Assembly (NCBI RefSeq): GCF_000305935.1
Contig: NC_018870.1
Span: forward strand, 637,942-701,941
DNA: 64,000 nucleotides
Direction of reading: 5' to 3'
Source: Thermacetogenium phaeum DSM 12270
Lineage (GTDB): Bacteria; Bacillota; DSM-12270; Thermacetogeniales; Thermacetogeniaceae
Within the stretch, counting starts at the first letter, position 1; every line of letters starts with the position of its first letter. The position numbers and the translations under genes are program-made. The notes below the pieces were generated by a model. The model worked only from the letters and a program-made list of their open reading frames with translations. It made no database searches and was not told where the DNA came from. Shown one piece after another: positions 1 through 8,703 of this stretch.

Positions 1-283
1 GCCATTTAAAGGCAGCGAATAGGTCCCAAAAGGAAAAAGAGGAGAGAACGCCGAAATTGTGTGGAGATTTGCCAACCAGTTTCAAAGGCGGTTTGCCGGA
101 AGGGCGCTTTCTGCGGGGACGGCGGAAAGCGGCGGTTCACACTTCAGTGCGGTGGTAGAACTATCCCGCTCTGCGGAATGAATGCCGGGATGCTGTAATT
201 GTGGTGTTGGGCCGGACGGTCCGGGACTTCAACAGGTTGTGCGAATCATAGCCTTTGCTTTTGGTTCGGGAGGGGAATCTGGA
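1..283. other. Leading region without a recognised gene
   Basis: I see no convincing coding region here. An open frame continues upstream of the first gene to position 182, but it has no ribosome binding site at its first ATG and an unusual Cys-rich beginning, so I treat it as leader. Confidence 0.4.
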
Positions 284-1861
284 ATGCCGGTCACGCTGAC
301 TTTCTACGACGGCACCGACTGCATCGGCGGCAACAAGATCCTTTTGGAAGACGGAGGAGCCGCCCTGCTCTTCGACTTCGGCACCAACTTTTCTGCGGAG
401 GGGACGTACTTCGATGAGTTTCTTCAGCCCAGGAGCAGCTTCGGCCTGTCCGACCTGCTTTGCCTGGGCTTTCTTCCGCCTCTGAGGGGGCTGTACAGAG
501 AAGATCTGGAGTATCCGGGTACTTGGGAGAAGTACAACGGCCATCCTATGTTCCGCAGCCTTGAGGTTCAGGGCGTTTTTCTTTCCCACGCCCACTACGA
601 CCACTGCGGCTACTTCCCTTACCTGCGGGAAGACATTCCCGTGTTTATGAGCCTGACCAGCGCCCTCCTCTGCAAGGTTTTGCAGGACACTGGCGGAGGA
701 AACAGGCTGAACGACATCTGCTACGTGGAGCCCCGGGAGTTAAAGGACGGCCTTATTCAAAAGGCGAAGTCGACAAAGAGCAATCCCAACCCGGCCAGGC
801 AGCGCCCCCACCGTGCTTTCGGCGGCAGCGCCTCTGCCGGCGTATGCAGCTTCTGGGAGCGCAGCGACTCCTCGCGGGGCCTGATCAGCTGCCCGCTGGA
901 ATCGTGCGGGGATGCGGCGGAGGCAGGAGGGCTTCAGGTATGCTTCTGGCCGGTGGACCACTCCATACCAGGGGCGGGGGCGTACGGCATCAAGACTTCC
1001 GAGGGCTGGATAATCTACACGGGCGACCTGCGGCTTCACGGAAAATATTCCTATCTGACGAGGCAGTTTATCGGAGCAGCGGCGGAGCTCGGACCGACGG
1101 TGCTCATCTGTGAGGGCACGCACCCCGAAGTCACGAGGCCGGTTGGCGAAGAGCACGTGGCTGCGAACTGCTTTGAGGTGGTGAAGGAAGAAGATGGCCT
1201 GGTTGTGGCCGACTTCGGCCCGCGCAACGTCGAACGGCTGCTGTCGTTCCTGGAGATAGCGGGGGAGACCGGCCGTCTGCTGGTCCTCACAACCAAAGAT
1301 GTTTATCTGCTGGAAGCCCTGCATGCGGTGGGCGGCTTGGGCATCCCGCACCCGTACGAGAGCAGCCAGATCGCCCTTTACGTTCGCCCTCAGGTCGTGC
1401 GGAAAAAATGGGAGAATGCCCTGTTGGACAGGTTCGCAGCGCGAGCGCCCGAAAGGCTTGTTGGCGCAGCGAAGATTAAGGCCGACCCCGGCAGGTACAT
1501 CCTCTGCTTTTCGTACTACGACTTTCACGCCTTGCTAGACATCGAGCCGGAAGGCGGAACGTATATCTACTCTTCCAGCGAGGCATTCAACGAGGAAATG
1601 CTGCTCGACCACGAAAAGGTGCGAAACTGGATAGACCTGTTTGGGTTCAAGCTCTACGGCAGCCTGGGACGGGAAAGAGAAAAGTCCGGCTTCCACGCCA
1701 GCGGCCACATCCACGGCCCGGGGATAGAAGAATTAGTGGAAAGCATCAAGCCGGAAATTCTGATTCCGGTACACACTGAAAGCAGGGATTTTTTCAGGCG
1801 GTTTGAGGATGTCTGCAGGGTGATCTATCCGCAGAAAGGGAAAAGCATAACGCTTAAATAA
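284..1861 (+). CDS. Metallo-beta-lactamase-fold hydrolase
   Basis: A 525-residue protein with the metal-binding motif HAHYDH at about residues 102-107, followed by later His/Asp positions typical of the fold (a DHS segment in the middle, a GHIHG segment near the C-terminus). The long form and the C-terminal GHIHG resemble RNase J and related exonuclease-type members more than small glyoxalase-type ones, but the substrate cannot be told from sequence. I chose the ATG at 284 because a purine-rich GGGAGGGG site lies just upstream; the frame is open back to 182. It is followed by an independent gene 48 bases downstream on the same strand. Fold assignment is firm, substrate unknown. Confidence 0.8.
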   Translation: MPVTLTFYDGTDCIGGNKILLEDGGAALLFDFGTNFSAEGTYFDEFLQPRSSFGLSDLLCLGFLPPLRGLYREDLEYPGTWEKYNGHPMFRSLEVQGVFLSHAHYDHCGYFPYLREDIPVFMSLTSALLCKVLQDTGGGNRLNDICYVEPRELKDGLIQKAKSTKSNPNPARQRPHRAFGGSASAGVCSFWERSDSSRGLISCPLESCGDAAEAGGLQVCFWPVDHSIPGAGAYGIKTSEGWIIYTGDLRLHGKYSYLTRQFIGAAAELGPTVLICEGTHPEVTRPVGEEHVAANCFEVVKEEDGLVVADFGPRNVERLLSFLEIAGETGRLLVLTTKDVYLLEALHAVGGLGIPHPYESSQIALYVRPQVVRKKWENALLDRFAARAPERLVGAAKIKADPGRYILCFSYYDFHALLDIEPEGGTYIYSSSEAFNEEMLLDHEKVRNWIDLFGFKLYGSLGREREKSGFHASGHIHGPGIEELVESIKPEILIPVHTESRDFFRRFEDVCRVIYPQKGKSITLK

Positions 1862-1908
1862 GTACTGAGTGAGCGGAGAAACGATAAAAATTAAAAGGAG
1901 GCGGGAGA

Positions 1909-2646
1909 ATGAGCCTGATTGATGATATTATTGACAGTTTGGTTGGCGACGAAGTTGTCAGGGATGTTCGGGTTGGCCCTTTCTGGACAGGCGTATGGAG
2001 CCGCTGCTGCGGCCTGGCCTCCACAACCTTCACGCACGAGCATGAGGGGCGTTTTCCCGTAGGTGAGGCGGGTTTTTTGACGGGCAAAAGCGCTCGCTCT
2101 CTGTGCCGCTATGCAACTTCGGAAAGCCTGCTGGAAGCCACTATCGGAATCGCCGCCATCAATTCTTTGATAGAGCCGGATGTGGAGCGGTGCCAGGAGA
2201 TTAACGCCGGGGAATTGCTCGTGGAGAGGGGGGCGGGGAAACGGGTCGCGGTTGTGGGGCATTTCCCCTTTGTTCCGCAGCTGCGCAGGGTGGCCGGAGA
2301 GCTCTGGGTGCTGGAAAAAAGACCTCAGGACGGTGATTTGCCGGCGGAAGAGGCGGCAAACATCATTCCCATGGCCGACGTGGTAGCCATAACCGGTACT
2401 GCACTGATCAACGGTACAATGGAAGGGCTTCTTGAGCTCTGCCGGAAAGACAGCCTGGTGATGGTGCTGGGCCCGACGACGCCTCTTACGGCCGTATGGT
2501 TTGATTATGGAGTGGATTTGATTTCCGGGACGCGCGTGGTGGAGCCGGAGACGGTGCTCAGATTCGTTTCAGAAGGTGTGGTTTTCAAGCAGCTGGGCGG
2601 TCGGGGCGTCAGGCTGCTCACTATGACAAAAAGCAGTGTCAAATAG
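1909..2646 (+). CDS. DUF4213/DUF364 (Rossmann-like) protein
   Basis: A 245-residue soluble protein matching my recollection of the DUF364 family: an N-terminal DUF4213-type segment, a Rossmann-like region starting near the VAVVGHFPF segment, and the characteristic ending with [10 protein letters not shown] followed by VLRFVSEG. Some members are described as putative heavy-metal chelation domains and occur near metal or cofactor genes; here there is no such neighbour apart from a YbjQ-type protein just downstream. The start is fixed by an AGGAGG site a few bases before the ATG. Biochemical role unknown. Confidence 0.75.
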   Translation: MSLIDDIIDSLVGDEVVRDVRVGPFWTGVWSRCCGLASTTFTHEHEGRFPVGEAGFLTGKSARSLCRYATSESLLEATIGIAAINSLIEPDVERCQEINAGELLVERGAGKRVAVVGHFPFVPQLRRVAGELWVLEKRPQDGDLPAEEAANIIPMADVVAITGTALINGTMEGLLELCRKDSLVMVLGPTTPLTAVWFDYGVDLISGTRVVEPETVLRFVSEGVVFKQLGGRGVRLLTMTKSSVK

Positions 2647-2659
2647 AGGCTTTTTAAAC

Positions 2660-2683
2660 GGGTGCAGTGGTTCGGTTGCACCC
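2660..2683 (+). terminator. Hairpin after the DUF364 gene
   Basis: A 7-bp perfect stem (GGGTGCA / TGCACCC) with a 10-base loop lies 14 bases after the stop codon. No T-run follows, so termination is only a suggestion. Confidence 0.3.
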
Positions 2684-2842
2684 CTTGGTGAACCAGAATC
2701 CAACGAATTCGCTAGTGGGAATTTGTCAATTATAAAGGGGAACTTCCGTTCTGCTGGGCGATCAAAAGTTCCGGTATCTAGAAAGGATATTCAGATTGTC
2801 TGGCGAAACAGACAGTATCTCAGCCAAAAGGAGGCCGAACAG

Positions 2843-3154
2843 ATGATCATGACAACCACACCCTCTATTGAGGGAAAGCCGGTTCAGGAGTACCTGGGCA
2901 TCGTTACCGGGGAGGCCATTATGGGAGCCAATATTGTGCGTGATTTCTTCGCCAGCGTAACGGACGTCGTAGGCGGTCGCTCCGGGGCCTATGAGGCCAA
3001 GCTGAGCCAGGCCCGCCGGTTGGCGCTGCGGGAGATGGCCGAAGAAGCTCAGCAGCTGGGAGCCAATGCCGTCATCGGCATCGACCTGGACTACGAGGTA
3101 GTGCGGGATGGGATGCTGATGGTCACGGTCAGCGGTACCGCCGTCAGGGTATAG
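2843..3154 (+). CDS. YbjQ / UPF0145 family protein
   Basis: A 103-residue protein with the features of the UPF0145 family: the [15 protein letters not shown] segment, the [10 protein letters not shown] segment, the long helix rich in A, R and E, and the [13 protein letters not shown] strand. The family is described as a putative heavy-metal-binding domain that assembles into pentamers; function in bacteria is unsettled. The length equals the usual family length when starting at the ATG at 2843, which has GGAGG eight bases upstream. A longer in-frame extension to 2636 lacks conservation and is ignored. Confidence 0.85.
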   Translation: MIMTTTPSIEGKPVQEYLGIVTGEAIMGANIVRDFFASVTDVVGGRSGAYEAKLSQARRLALREMAEEAQQLGANAVIGIDLDYEVVRDGMLMVTVSGTAVRV

Positions 3155-3500
3155 GTAGCGCTTGACGCGCGTCTTTGGTCTCTCCCTCCCGGTAGCGGGC
3201 CAGCAGGCGCTCCTCCGTTATCGCCCGCCAGGGTTTTATTCTGTTAATGATTATTGCTTTCACGACGGTTTTAGCGATCATCTGGAGGTAATGCCCCCGG
3301 GGAAACGGAAAACAAGCCCCTGACTGAAGCGGAGAGGGTCAGAGGCAGGATGCTGTCTTTTACAGTTGCCGGAATTTTCTTTGCCGTGGTGATTCTGCTG
3401 TGCAAGGTGTGCAAGCCTTGACGACATTATGAGAGAATAGCAGGGTAAAAATATATTATTCAGATTTTGGTGCCTAAGAACCAAGAAAGGGTGAGTCGGA
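3155..3500. other. Intergenic region with tiny reading frames
   Basis: No recognisable gene. Three very short frames follow each other: a 14-codon frame at 3247-3291, a 10-codon frame starting at 3291 behind a TGGAGG site, and a hydrophobic frame ending at 3421 that is described separately. Confidence 0.4.
3350..3421 (+). CDS. Possible 23-residue hydrophobic peptide
   Basis: The frame encodes a short peptide whose middle part (TVAGIFFAVVILL) would make a single membrane segment, followed by a Cys/Lys tail. The frame stays open upstream for 25 codons with a charged stretch, but there is no other ATG and only a weak AGAGG site. It could be a small membrane peptide or chance; I have no family match. 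Confidence 0.2.
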   Translation: MLSFTVAGIFFAVVILLCKVCKP

Positions 3501-4427
3501 GTGGATATCCACCATCGTTTGGCTACGGCGGCACAGCGGGTGGAAGAGAAACGAAAGTTGCTGCGCAGGCTTGAGCATACCTGCCAGATGGCAACTGCCG
3601 AAAAGGAACGTTCTGCCAAGCTAAAGAAGCGATTGACTTCCGAGGAAAAAGACATGAAGCGGCTCGACGGGCTGTCGCTGGTAAACCTGTTTCACACCGT
3701 ACTCGGTGATAAGGAGAAGGCCAGGCAAAAAGAGCGGCAAGAATACCTGGCCGCCAAGCTCAGCTACGATGAATCCTGTGATACTCTAAAGACCCTGGAA
3801 GCCGAGCTGGAGAAACTGGAAAAGGAAGTAAAAGCCCTCGGGGATCCGGAGCGGGAATATGAAGCTGCTTTGAAAGACAAGGAAGGATTTTTGCTTCAAA
3901 CCGGCGCTCCGGCTGCCCGGCAACTTTTTGAACTGGATGAGCAGGAGGGGCGCCTGGTTGCCGCGATGAAGGAAATTGATGAAGCACTCCGGGCTGGAGA
4001 AAAAGTCATCGAAGCACTGGGGAATGTGGAGAATCACCTGAGCAGTGCCCGCAACTGGGGGGCCTGGGACCTCCTGGGGGGAGGTCTGCTAGCCACGGCG
4101 GTTAAGCATTCCCGCCTTAACGAAGCCCGAATAGATGTCCATCGTGCCCAGCAATTGCTGCATTTATTTGAACGTGAGCTTGCCGACGTCAAGGAAGAGA
4201 TGAAGATTGATATCGGTGGGTTGGCCACCTTTGCAGACTTTTTCTTCGACGGGCTGATTGTAGACTTGGTAGTACAGTCCAGAATACACAAATCGCTGGA
4301 CTGCACCAAACAGCAGAAGGCAAGGGTGCAGGAAGCTGTAGCCCGGTTACGGCAGATGGTGGATGAAGCCCAAAACAGCTTGAAGGAAATTCATGAGCAG
4401 AGAAGACAGATTATTGAAAATGCGTAA
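3501..4427 (+). CDS. Coiled-coil protein of unknown function
   Basis: A 308-residue soluble protein dominated by heptad-like charged helices (residues about 1-30, 70-110 and 255-305), with a central Gly/Leu-rich part (AWDLLGGGLLATAVKHS, about residues 187-205) that may be a hinge or amphipathic helix. No signal peptide and no transmembrane segment is evident. I do not recognise a named family. The GTG start at 3501 has an AAAGGG site upstream; an ATG start is not available near it. It is the last gene before the accessory island. Function unknown. Confidence 0.7.
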   Translation: MDIHHRLATAAQRVEEKRKLLRRLEHTCQMATAEKERSAKLKKRLTSEEKDMKRLDGLSLVNLFHTVLGDKEKARQKERQEYLAAKLSYDESCDTLKTLEAELEKLEKEVKALGDPEREYEAALKDKEGFLLQTGAPAARQLFELDEQEGRLVAAMKEIDEALRAGEKVIEALGNVENHLSSARNWGAWDLLGGGLLATAVKHSRLNEARIDVHRAQQLLHLFERELADVKEEMKIDIGGLATFADFFFDGLIVDLVVQSRIHKSLDCTKQQKARVQEAVARLRQMVDEAQNSLKEIHEQRRQIIENA

Positions 4428-4533
4428 AATGGATTCTACTTGGCGTGTTTTGCTCACTTTAATTTTATCTTCAATTTTATCTTCTGGGGCATTAGACGAG
4501 TATAATTAAAACCCGTACAATTTTCCGCCACAA

Positions 4534-4712
4534 TCAAAAAAGTAGCAGGGCATCAACCACCCGCACGAGTTTTCGTGCAGTAAGAACCAAAGCACGGCGA
4601 TGGTGGTGAGTGGAACTCTCTTTAAACTTACGGGCATAGAACTCGGCAAACCGGGGGTCCCCTTTACGCACGCTGTCGGCGGCCATTACAAAGTAATGGC
4701 GCAGGTACTTCT
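4534..4712 (-). pseudogene. IS110-family transposase remnant (C-terminal end)
   Basis: The minus strand encodes about 60 residues nearly identical to the C-terminus of the complete IS110 transposase at 12883-14136 (for example the FVMAADSVRK and THHHRRALVLTARKLVRVVD segments). Everything upstream of that part is missing, and the similarity stops abruptly inside position 4712, where a different gene begins on the other strand. It is the scar of a deleted or partly replaced element of the same kind that is still present 8 kb away. Confidence 0.85.
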
Positions 4713-4714
4713 TA

Positions 4715-5146
4715 ATGCCCGGACTCACCGTTGGCCTCATTGCTATCTTCTACTGGTATTGGCATGCTAAAGGTGGGAACCCTTTAAGCTGCCCAAGGGC
4801 TTTATTTGATGTCAGCCTAGCTTTGGCTCCTGTTTTGCTGTATCTCGTGTTTGAAATAATCCCGGGGTCAAAGAGTGTCACTGAAGATGTTTTTTCTTTA
4901 TTATCTACCCCAGCAGAAATACTGTACCTTCTTTACCGCGGGGCAACAGGAACCATCGGTCAGAGTTTGAATTCTCTCGGAAACCTTGCCATCCGGGTTT
5001 TTGTTCTCGTAACATCTCTAACTGTCTTAACGTTCAGGTCAAAAAAGCTCTCTTTCATCCTGGTACTGGCCATAATTGCCAATACCTACCTTGCCGCAAT
5101 TCTGTTAGGATTCCTTCAAATAATGATGGTCGGTGCTCTTGACTGA
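4715..5146 (+). CDS. Membrane protein, probably 5'-truncated
   Basis: A 143-residue protein with about four hydrophobic segments (near residues 5-16, 30-47, 85-105 and 112-135). The reading frame begins directly at the boundary of the IS110 remnant and has no ribosome binding site, so the native N-terminus was probably lost when the element inserted or was deleted. I recognise no family. It is therefore best seen as a broken or re-started gene. Confidence 0.4.
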   Translation: MPGLTVGLIAIFYWYWHAKGGNPLSCPRALFDVSLALAPVLLYLVFEIIPGSKSVTEDVFSLLSTPAEILYLLYRGATGTIGQSLNSLGNLAIRVFVLVTSLTVLTFRSKKLSFILVLAIIANTYLAAILLGFLQIMMVGALD

Positions 5147-5425
5147 CTAGACACCAGTTGCTGGGGACTTTCTTCAAAACGGAACACCGATGTTACCGGT
5201 CGACCGCTGACGCATAGGGCACATATTCTCAATATGAATGGTGAGTCCTACCGGCTCAAACAACGTCAGTCTAAGACAGCTTAGCAAGGAGGTGGATCTT
5301 TTAAAAGATCACAGTGGCTTATTTTTGTAAAAGATCTTGCGCCCTGGGGATTTTCGACCCATCATCTGGAATCACCGCCCGGATTGAGGTTTGTCATTTA
5401 TAATGATTAATTCTCCATAAAGGAT
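5147..5425. other. Gap with no recognised gene
   Basis: No gene is seen. The right part may be decayed continuation of the neighbouring transposase remnant. Confidence 0.4.
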
Positions 5426-5937
5426 TCAATCTCCTGGCCCGATTTGGTATGAGTTTGTCACGTTCAGCTCCACCACCGCCTGCTTTTTGTCCTTCTTCTG
5501 GTCAGGACGAAAGCCCAGCCTGATGAGGTCGCTTTTATTGTAGTCCCCTTCGAATGTAGAAGGATGTGGTGTCCCAGAGGATCTGGTCCGGGTCGATCTT
5601 GAAGTGAGAAAGTACGGCGAGCACGACGGCCTTGCCGATATCGTCAACGCAGGGAGCTACCGCATCCAGAGTTCTGCCCACCCGGTCGTCGTTCGTCGTT
5701 CAGATTATTAGGCGGTATCCCGTAGAGTTCACGGATGCCCCTTATCTCCGCCCAATCTTCGAGGTAAAGGAGAGGCAAGGGGTCGTCAAGGCGATTTAAC
5801 ACCAGTTGCTCGATCATCTGGCCGTGGGAGAGTCCCCCGTCATCACGCTCCATCGGCACGATTCGGTCCACGATCTCTCGGATGACGAGAGAATTAATGA
5901 ACGGTTTCAAAAGGTAGAGCGATCCGATGAACTTCAT
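5426..5937 (-). pseudogene. IS1634-type (IS4 superfamily) transposase remnant
   Basis: The minus strand first reads an N-terminal DUF4277-like domain (KPFINSLVIREIVDRIVPME, then HGQMIEQLVLNRLDDP and WAEIRGIRELYGIPP), which then shifts frame around 5640-5700 into a part with YNKSDLIRLGFRPDQKKDKK followed by QAVVELNV. These are consecutive segments of IS1634-family transposases. At least one frameshift lies between them, and the catalytic C-terminal two thirds are missing. The element is dead. Confidence 0.8.
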
Positions 5938-5985
5938 GGAATCGATACTGATGTCGATCCCCGGAGGTGGATATTATACGAAAAC

Positions 5986-6050
5986 TTAACAAAAACTTAA
6001 CATTTTCACTCGATCTAAAAGCCATCTTCAAACGTCTATATTATAGAAGC
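5986..6050 (+). promoter_or_regulatory. Conserved leader of the sigma factor gene
   Basis: The 65 bases before the sigma start are conserved in both copies and contain two TTAAC repeats and an AACGTCTATATTATAG block that holds a TATATT -10-like box (6037-6042) and a CGTC element like the -10 of ECF promoters. No clear -35 is visible at the right spacing. Autoregulation by the ECF sigma is an inference. Confidence 0.35.
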
Positions 6051-6656
6051 ATGATAAAGGGAGCCTACGCCGTGTCTTTTGTAAGATTACTCAGGGGATT
6101 ATTTAACAAGGGAGAACCGTGCACTCCCGGGGTTATCGAGCTCCTCTACCGGTGGTACGGACGGTCGGTCTACTACGCTTCTTATTATGTCCTCCACGAT
6201 CAGTACCTTGCCGAAGACATCACCCAGGAGGTTTTTCTTACCGCTCTAAACAAGCTGGATACCCTGCGAGACCCGACAAAAGTCGAGGCCTGGCTGATTA
6301 GAACCGCCATCAACCGGTCGTGCGATTGGCTCCGGAAAAATCGCCCTATGGTAACGCTGGACGAGGTTGCAGATAAGCAGGAGGAGGATGTGGTACTGGA
6401 CCGCATCCTGGAGAGAGAGAACAAGAAAGAAATCCTCGAAGCTCTCTCCCTGCTGCCTACACTAAACCAGGAGGTCGCCTATTACAGGTTTTACCGCGGG
6501 ATGAATTGTCGAGAAATATCGGAGGTCCTGGAGATTCCCGAAGGAACGGTTAAATCCCGCCTGAAAAGGGCGCTGGAGCTTGTTGCCGATTATCTCAAAA
6601 AGGAGGCCAGCAAAGAGAATGTTCCAGGAAAAGAAACCGGAAAAAATGATCGCTGA
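6051..6656 (+). CDS. ECF-type RNA polymerase sigma factor
   Basis: A 201-residue sigma-70-family protein of the ECF type. Region 2 is visible as the segment from GVIELLYRWYGRSVYYASYY through AEDITQEVFLTALNKL and the RTAINRSCDWLRKN motif; region 4 as EILEALSLLPTLNQEVAYYRFY followed by the helix-turn-helix with ISEVLEIPEGTVKSRL. Its 3' end overlaps the following anti-sigma gene by 38 bases, so the two are translationally linked. The ATG at 6051 lies directly after the conserved leader; a longer frame reaches 5967 without support. Probably directs transcription of envelope or surface genes nearby, which is inference. Confidence 0.9.
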   Translation: MIKGAYAVSFVRLLRGLFNKGEPCTPGVIELLYRWYGRSVYYASYYVLHDQYLAEDITQEVFLTALNKLDTLRDPTKVEAWLIRTAINRSCDWLRKNRPMVTLDEVADKQEEDVVLDRILERENKKEILEALSLLPTLNQEVAYYRFYRGMNCREISEVLEIPEGTVKSRLKRALELVADYLKKEASKENVPGKETGKNDR

Positions 6657-7365
6657 TGCCGTCAAAGCCCGCATCCTTGCCGCCCCTCCCCCGGATCTGG
6701 AACGCATCTGGGCAGGCATTAACCGGAAAATCCGCAGGCAACGCGCCATTGAGGCGGGCAAAAGGGTCCTTGCCCTCGCCGCGGTACTCCTTCTTTTCGC
6801 AGGGTTCTATTCCATATTTCACCCCGAGCCGGTACGGGCTATCGGTAAAAAGGTCTGGTACAGCTTCGGCACCATCTTTCGAGGGCATATCGGAAACGTC
6901 ACTATGTCCTATACGGACAGCCTGGGGCCGAACCCCCCGGAACAGCCGTGCAACGTGTCGCCGCAGCTGGAACAATCCCTGGCGGCGGTAGCAGCAAAGT
7001 GCCCCTTTAAATTATTGGTTCCGGGTTATTTGCCTCATGGATTTACCTTATCCCAGGTCAAATATTATCCCGAAGGCAAAGGGTTCGCCATGGTTGAACT
7101 CTACTACACAGCAGGGGAGAAGTGGCTGCTCATTGTTCAATGGAAGGCGGAGAACCAGGGCATCGGCTACTCTTTCGACACCGATGATACGGTGGTCAGC
7201 GATGTTACCGTACGAGGCAATCCCGGAAAATTGTATTACAGGCAGAGCAACGGCGGCTACAGCCAGCTTACGTGGGCCGAGGGGGATCGCAATTACAGGA
7301 TAGGAGGTGCAATTAGTCCATCGGAAATTGAGCGTGTCGCCTCATCCCTCCGCGAGCTGAACTAA
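6619..7365 (+). CDS. Membrane-anchored anti-sigma factor, DUF4367 domain
   Basis: A 248-residue protein with a cytoplasmic N-terminus of about 45 residues (a short helix with the PPPDLERIWAGINRKI segment), one transmembrane helix (LALAAVLLLFAGFYSIF, about 50-66) and an extracytoplasmic DUF4367 domain (from FKLLVPGYLPHGFTL to the end). This layout is usual for anti-sigma factors encoded after ECF sigma genes. GGAGG lies twelve bases before the ATG at 6619, inside the sigma gene. An identical protein is encoded at 11622-12368. Confidence 0.85.
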   Translation: MFQEKKPEKMIADAVKARILAAPPPDLERIWAGINRKIRRQRAIEAGKRVLALAAVLLLFAGFYSIFHPEPVRAIGKKVWYSFGTIFRGHIGNVTMSYTDSLGPNPPEQPCNVSPQLEQSLAAVAAKCPFKLLVPGYLPHGFTLSQVKYYPEGKGFAMVELYYTAGEKWLLIVQWKAENQGIGYSFDTDDTVVSDVTVRGNPGKLYYRQSNGGYSQLTWAEGDRNYRIGGAISPSEIERVASSLRELN

Positions 7366-7372
7366 TAAACGG

Positions 7373-7561
7373 GAGGTCACCATCTCCGGCGGCTACAATG
7401 CCACTGCCTACAACACCGTTTCCGTCACAGGGAAACACAACCTGACCGTAACCCCGGGGTATTACTACAGAACCATGGCCAGGCAGCAGTGCTACAACGA
7501 CGGCAGCTACGACCCCGCCTCACCTGCGGTTTCCACATCCGGTTATATCTACGTGTATTAA
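7373..7561 (+). pseudogene. C-terminal fragment of a secreted or surface protein
   Basis: This open frame without a start codon encodes about 62 residues: VTISGGYNATAYNTVSVTGK, then HNLTVTPGYYYRT, ending with TSGYIYVY and a TAA. The repeated aromatic and Thr/Ser pattern suggests the C-terminal end of an extracellular beta-rich protein. It directly follows the anti-sigma gene, and the beginning of it is duplicated in copy 2, where it is cut. The 5' part of the gene is gone. Confidence 0.5.
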
Positions 7562-7630
7562 GGCTTTACCGAAGTGACGATTCCGGGAGGTGAGAAAAAA
7601 ATAATTTCGTTTGTATTCTTTGTCTAAAAG

Positions 7631-7693
7631 AACGGCCTCTCGCTGAACCGGCAGGCCGTAAACCAACGGTTCAACCAGGGGTGAGTACCCTTC
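7631..7693 (+). repeat. Structured dispersed repeat A
   Basis: The 5' half is closely similar to 8529-8555 (shared core GAACCGGCAGGCCGT and AACCAAC) and both end with AGTACCCTTC. The core can pair as CGGCCT with AGGCCG. Both copies lie upstream of small exported or membrane protein genes. No known riboswitch class matches. Confidence 0.6.
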
Positions 7694-8034
7694 CTTTGCA
7701 GAGCAAAGGCGCCATTATAACTGATTTCAACGTTACAGGAAGCATTTGGAGCGGGAGTTCGTTGGCGGTAAGAGTCAAAGTTACCGATACTACTAATGGT
7801 CAAACCATAACAAGAACCATTTTCAATCCCACTTCCGGATATTTTGATAACCAGCGTGTAACTTCCACAGAACAGTTTTATCTATATGCGGGGCATAGGT
7901 ATTCGTTTATGTTTGAAACCGAAACTAATGCAGGTGCTGTTATCTCCGCTACAATGACTGATTTTTACTCTAAAGAATTCGATGGCACTCAGAGAAAAAT
8001 TGTCTTTAATTCGATGGGTTTATATCGCAACTAA
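7681..8034 (+). CDS. Small protein, possibly a surface-protein fragment
   Basis: A 117-residue beta-rich protein with many Thr, Ser and aromatic residues and no signal peptide, membrane helix or Cys. The GTG start at 7681 has only a weak purine run before it and lies inside structured repeat A, so the real gene may once have begun further upstream. The composition is like an extracellular domain. It sits 9 bases before a small membrane protein gene. I recognise no family. Confidence 0.4.
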   Translation: MSTLPLQSKGAIITDFNVTGSIWSGSSLAVRVKVTDTTNGQTITRTIFNPTSGYFDNQRVTSTEQFYLYAGHRYSFMFETETNAGAVISATMTDFYSKEFDGTQRKIVFNSMGLYRN

Positions 8035-8043
8035 GGAGGAAAG

Positions 8044-8310
8044 ATGGATTATAAGATTTTTTTAGGCCTATTGTTATTAGCTGGTTTAGTCTACTATTTC
8101 CGTCAAGCTTTTACTTCACAAAAAAATAAAGCCAGAATCGTTGACCTGCTGGTGGTAGGCATCATACTCTTTACGAGTCCAAAAATCCATGTTCATATTA
8201 AAACCGACCCCCTAATGATTGCCGGAATATTGGTATTTGCTTACGCATGGGGAATCTTAATTATTGAAAAATTCTGGGAAGGCTATAAAGGAAATGAGAA
8301 AAATCGATAA
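8044..8310 (+). CDS. Small two-helix membrane protein
   Basis: An 88-residue protein with an N-terminal hydrophobic helix (about residues 5-20), a second hydrophobic stretch (about 33-43) and a third (about 56-75), then a short basic tail. It has a strong AAGGAGG site seven bases before the ATG and follows the preceding gene with a 9-base gap. A GC-rich hairpin ends the unit. No family recognised. Confidence 0.6.
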   Translation: MDYKIFLGLLLLAGLVYYFRQAFTSQKNKARIVDLLVVGIILFTSPKIHVHIKTDPLMIAGILVFAYAWGILIIEKFWEGYKGNEKNR

Positions 8311-8338
8311 GGAGGGGGCCAGCAACCCCCTCCTCTTC
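8311..8338 (+). terminator. Terminator-like hairpin
   Basis: An 8-bp perfect stem (GGAGGGGG / CCCCCTCC) with a 7-base loop starts directly after the stop codon of the membrane protein gene. The following TCTTCT is only a weak T-tract. Confidence 0.6.
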
Positions 8339-8703
8339 TACCCCCGTATGTAACGTTCAGTATACGATGATTTACTCTGCCCGACGGATTGGTGTCTAAT
8401 TTCTAGGGTACATTCAACTGCTCCTACTCGGAGCAGCAACAGAAGTTAGCACCACTTGCTGGTTCCACTGGTATCAGCCGAAACTGCCAGAAAAGGGATG
8501 GCCGTTATTCTTGTGGGGTTATAAAATGAACAGCCTGCGGCGAACCGGCAGGCCGTCAACCAACCCTCACAGGAGGGAAGTACCCTTCGGGTAAAAGTCG
8601 TTACTCTGTTTGCTTTACCTTCTTCTAGCTGGTATCCCTTTTTGTGGGATAAGAGTACATTTACACCTTGGTTCTGAGATATCAATCAAAAGGGGGAAGA
8701 CTT
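8339..8703. other. Intergenic region holding repeat B
   Basis: No convincing gene. The region contains the second structured repeat (8529-8588), a perfect small hairpin TACCC-TTCG-GGGTA-like at about 8581-8593, and the ribosome site of the next gene (AAAAGGGGGAAG). Confidence 0.5.
8529..8588 (+). repeat. Structured dispersed repeat B
   Basis: Partner of the repeat at 7631-7693. It contains stem GCCTGC / GCAGGC, stem CCCTC / GAGGG and the shared ending AGTACCCTTC. It lies 115 bases before the SurA-like gene. Confidence 0.6.

Larger units (their letters stand above)
5981..7712 (+). repeat. Long direct repeat, copy 1 (sigma/anti-sigma unit)
   Basis: This 1732-base unit recurs at 11124-12481. 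From 6195 to 7448 the copies differ at only four positions that I can find. The first 75 bases (leader region) are clearly more diverged, with about six substitutions and one indel. Copy 2 lacks 139 bases within the sigma gene (6056-6194 here) and a net 234 bases after the anti-sigma gene. Confidence 0.9.
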
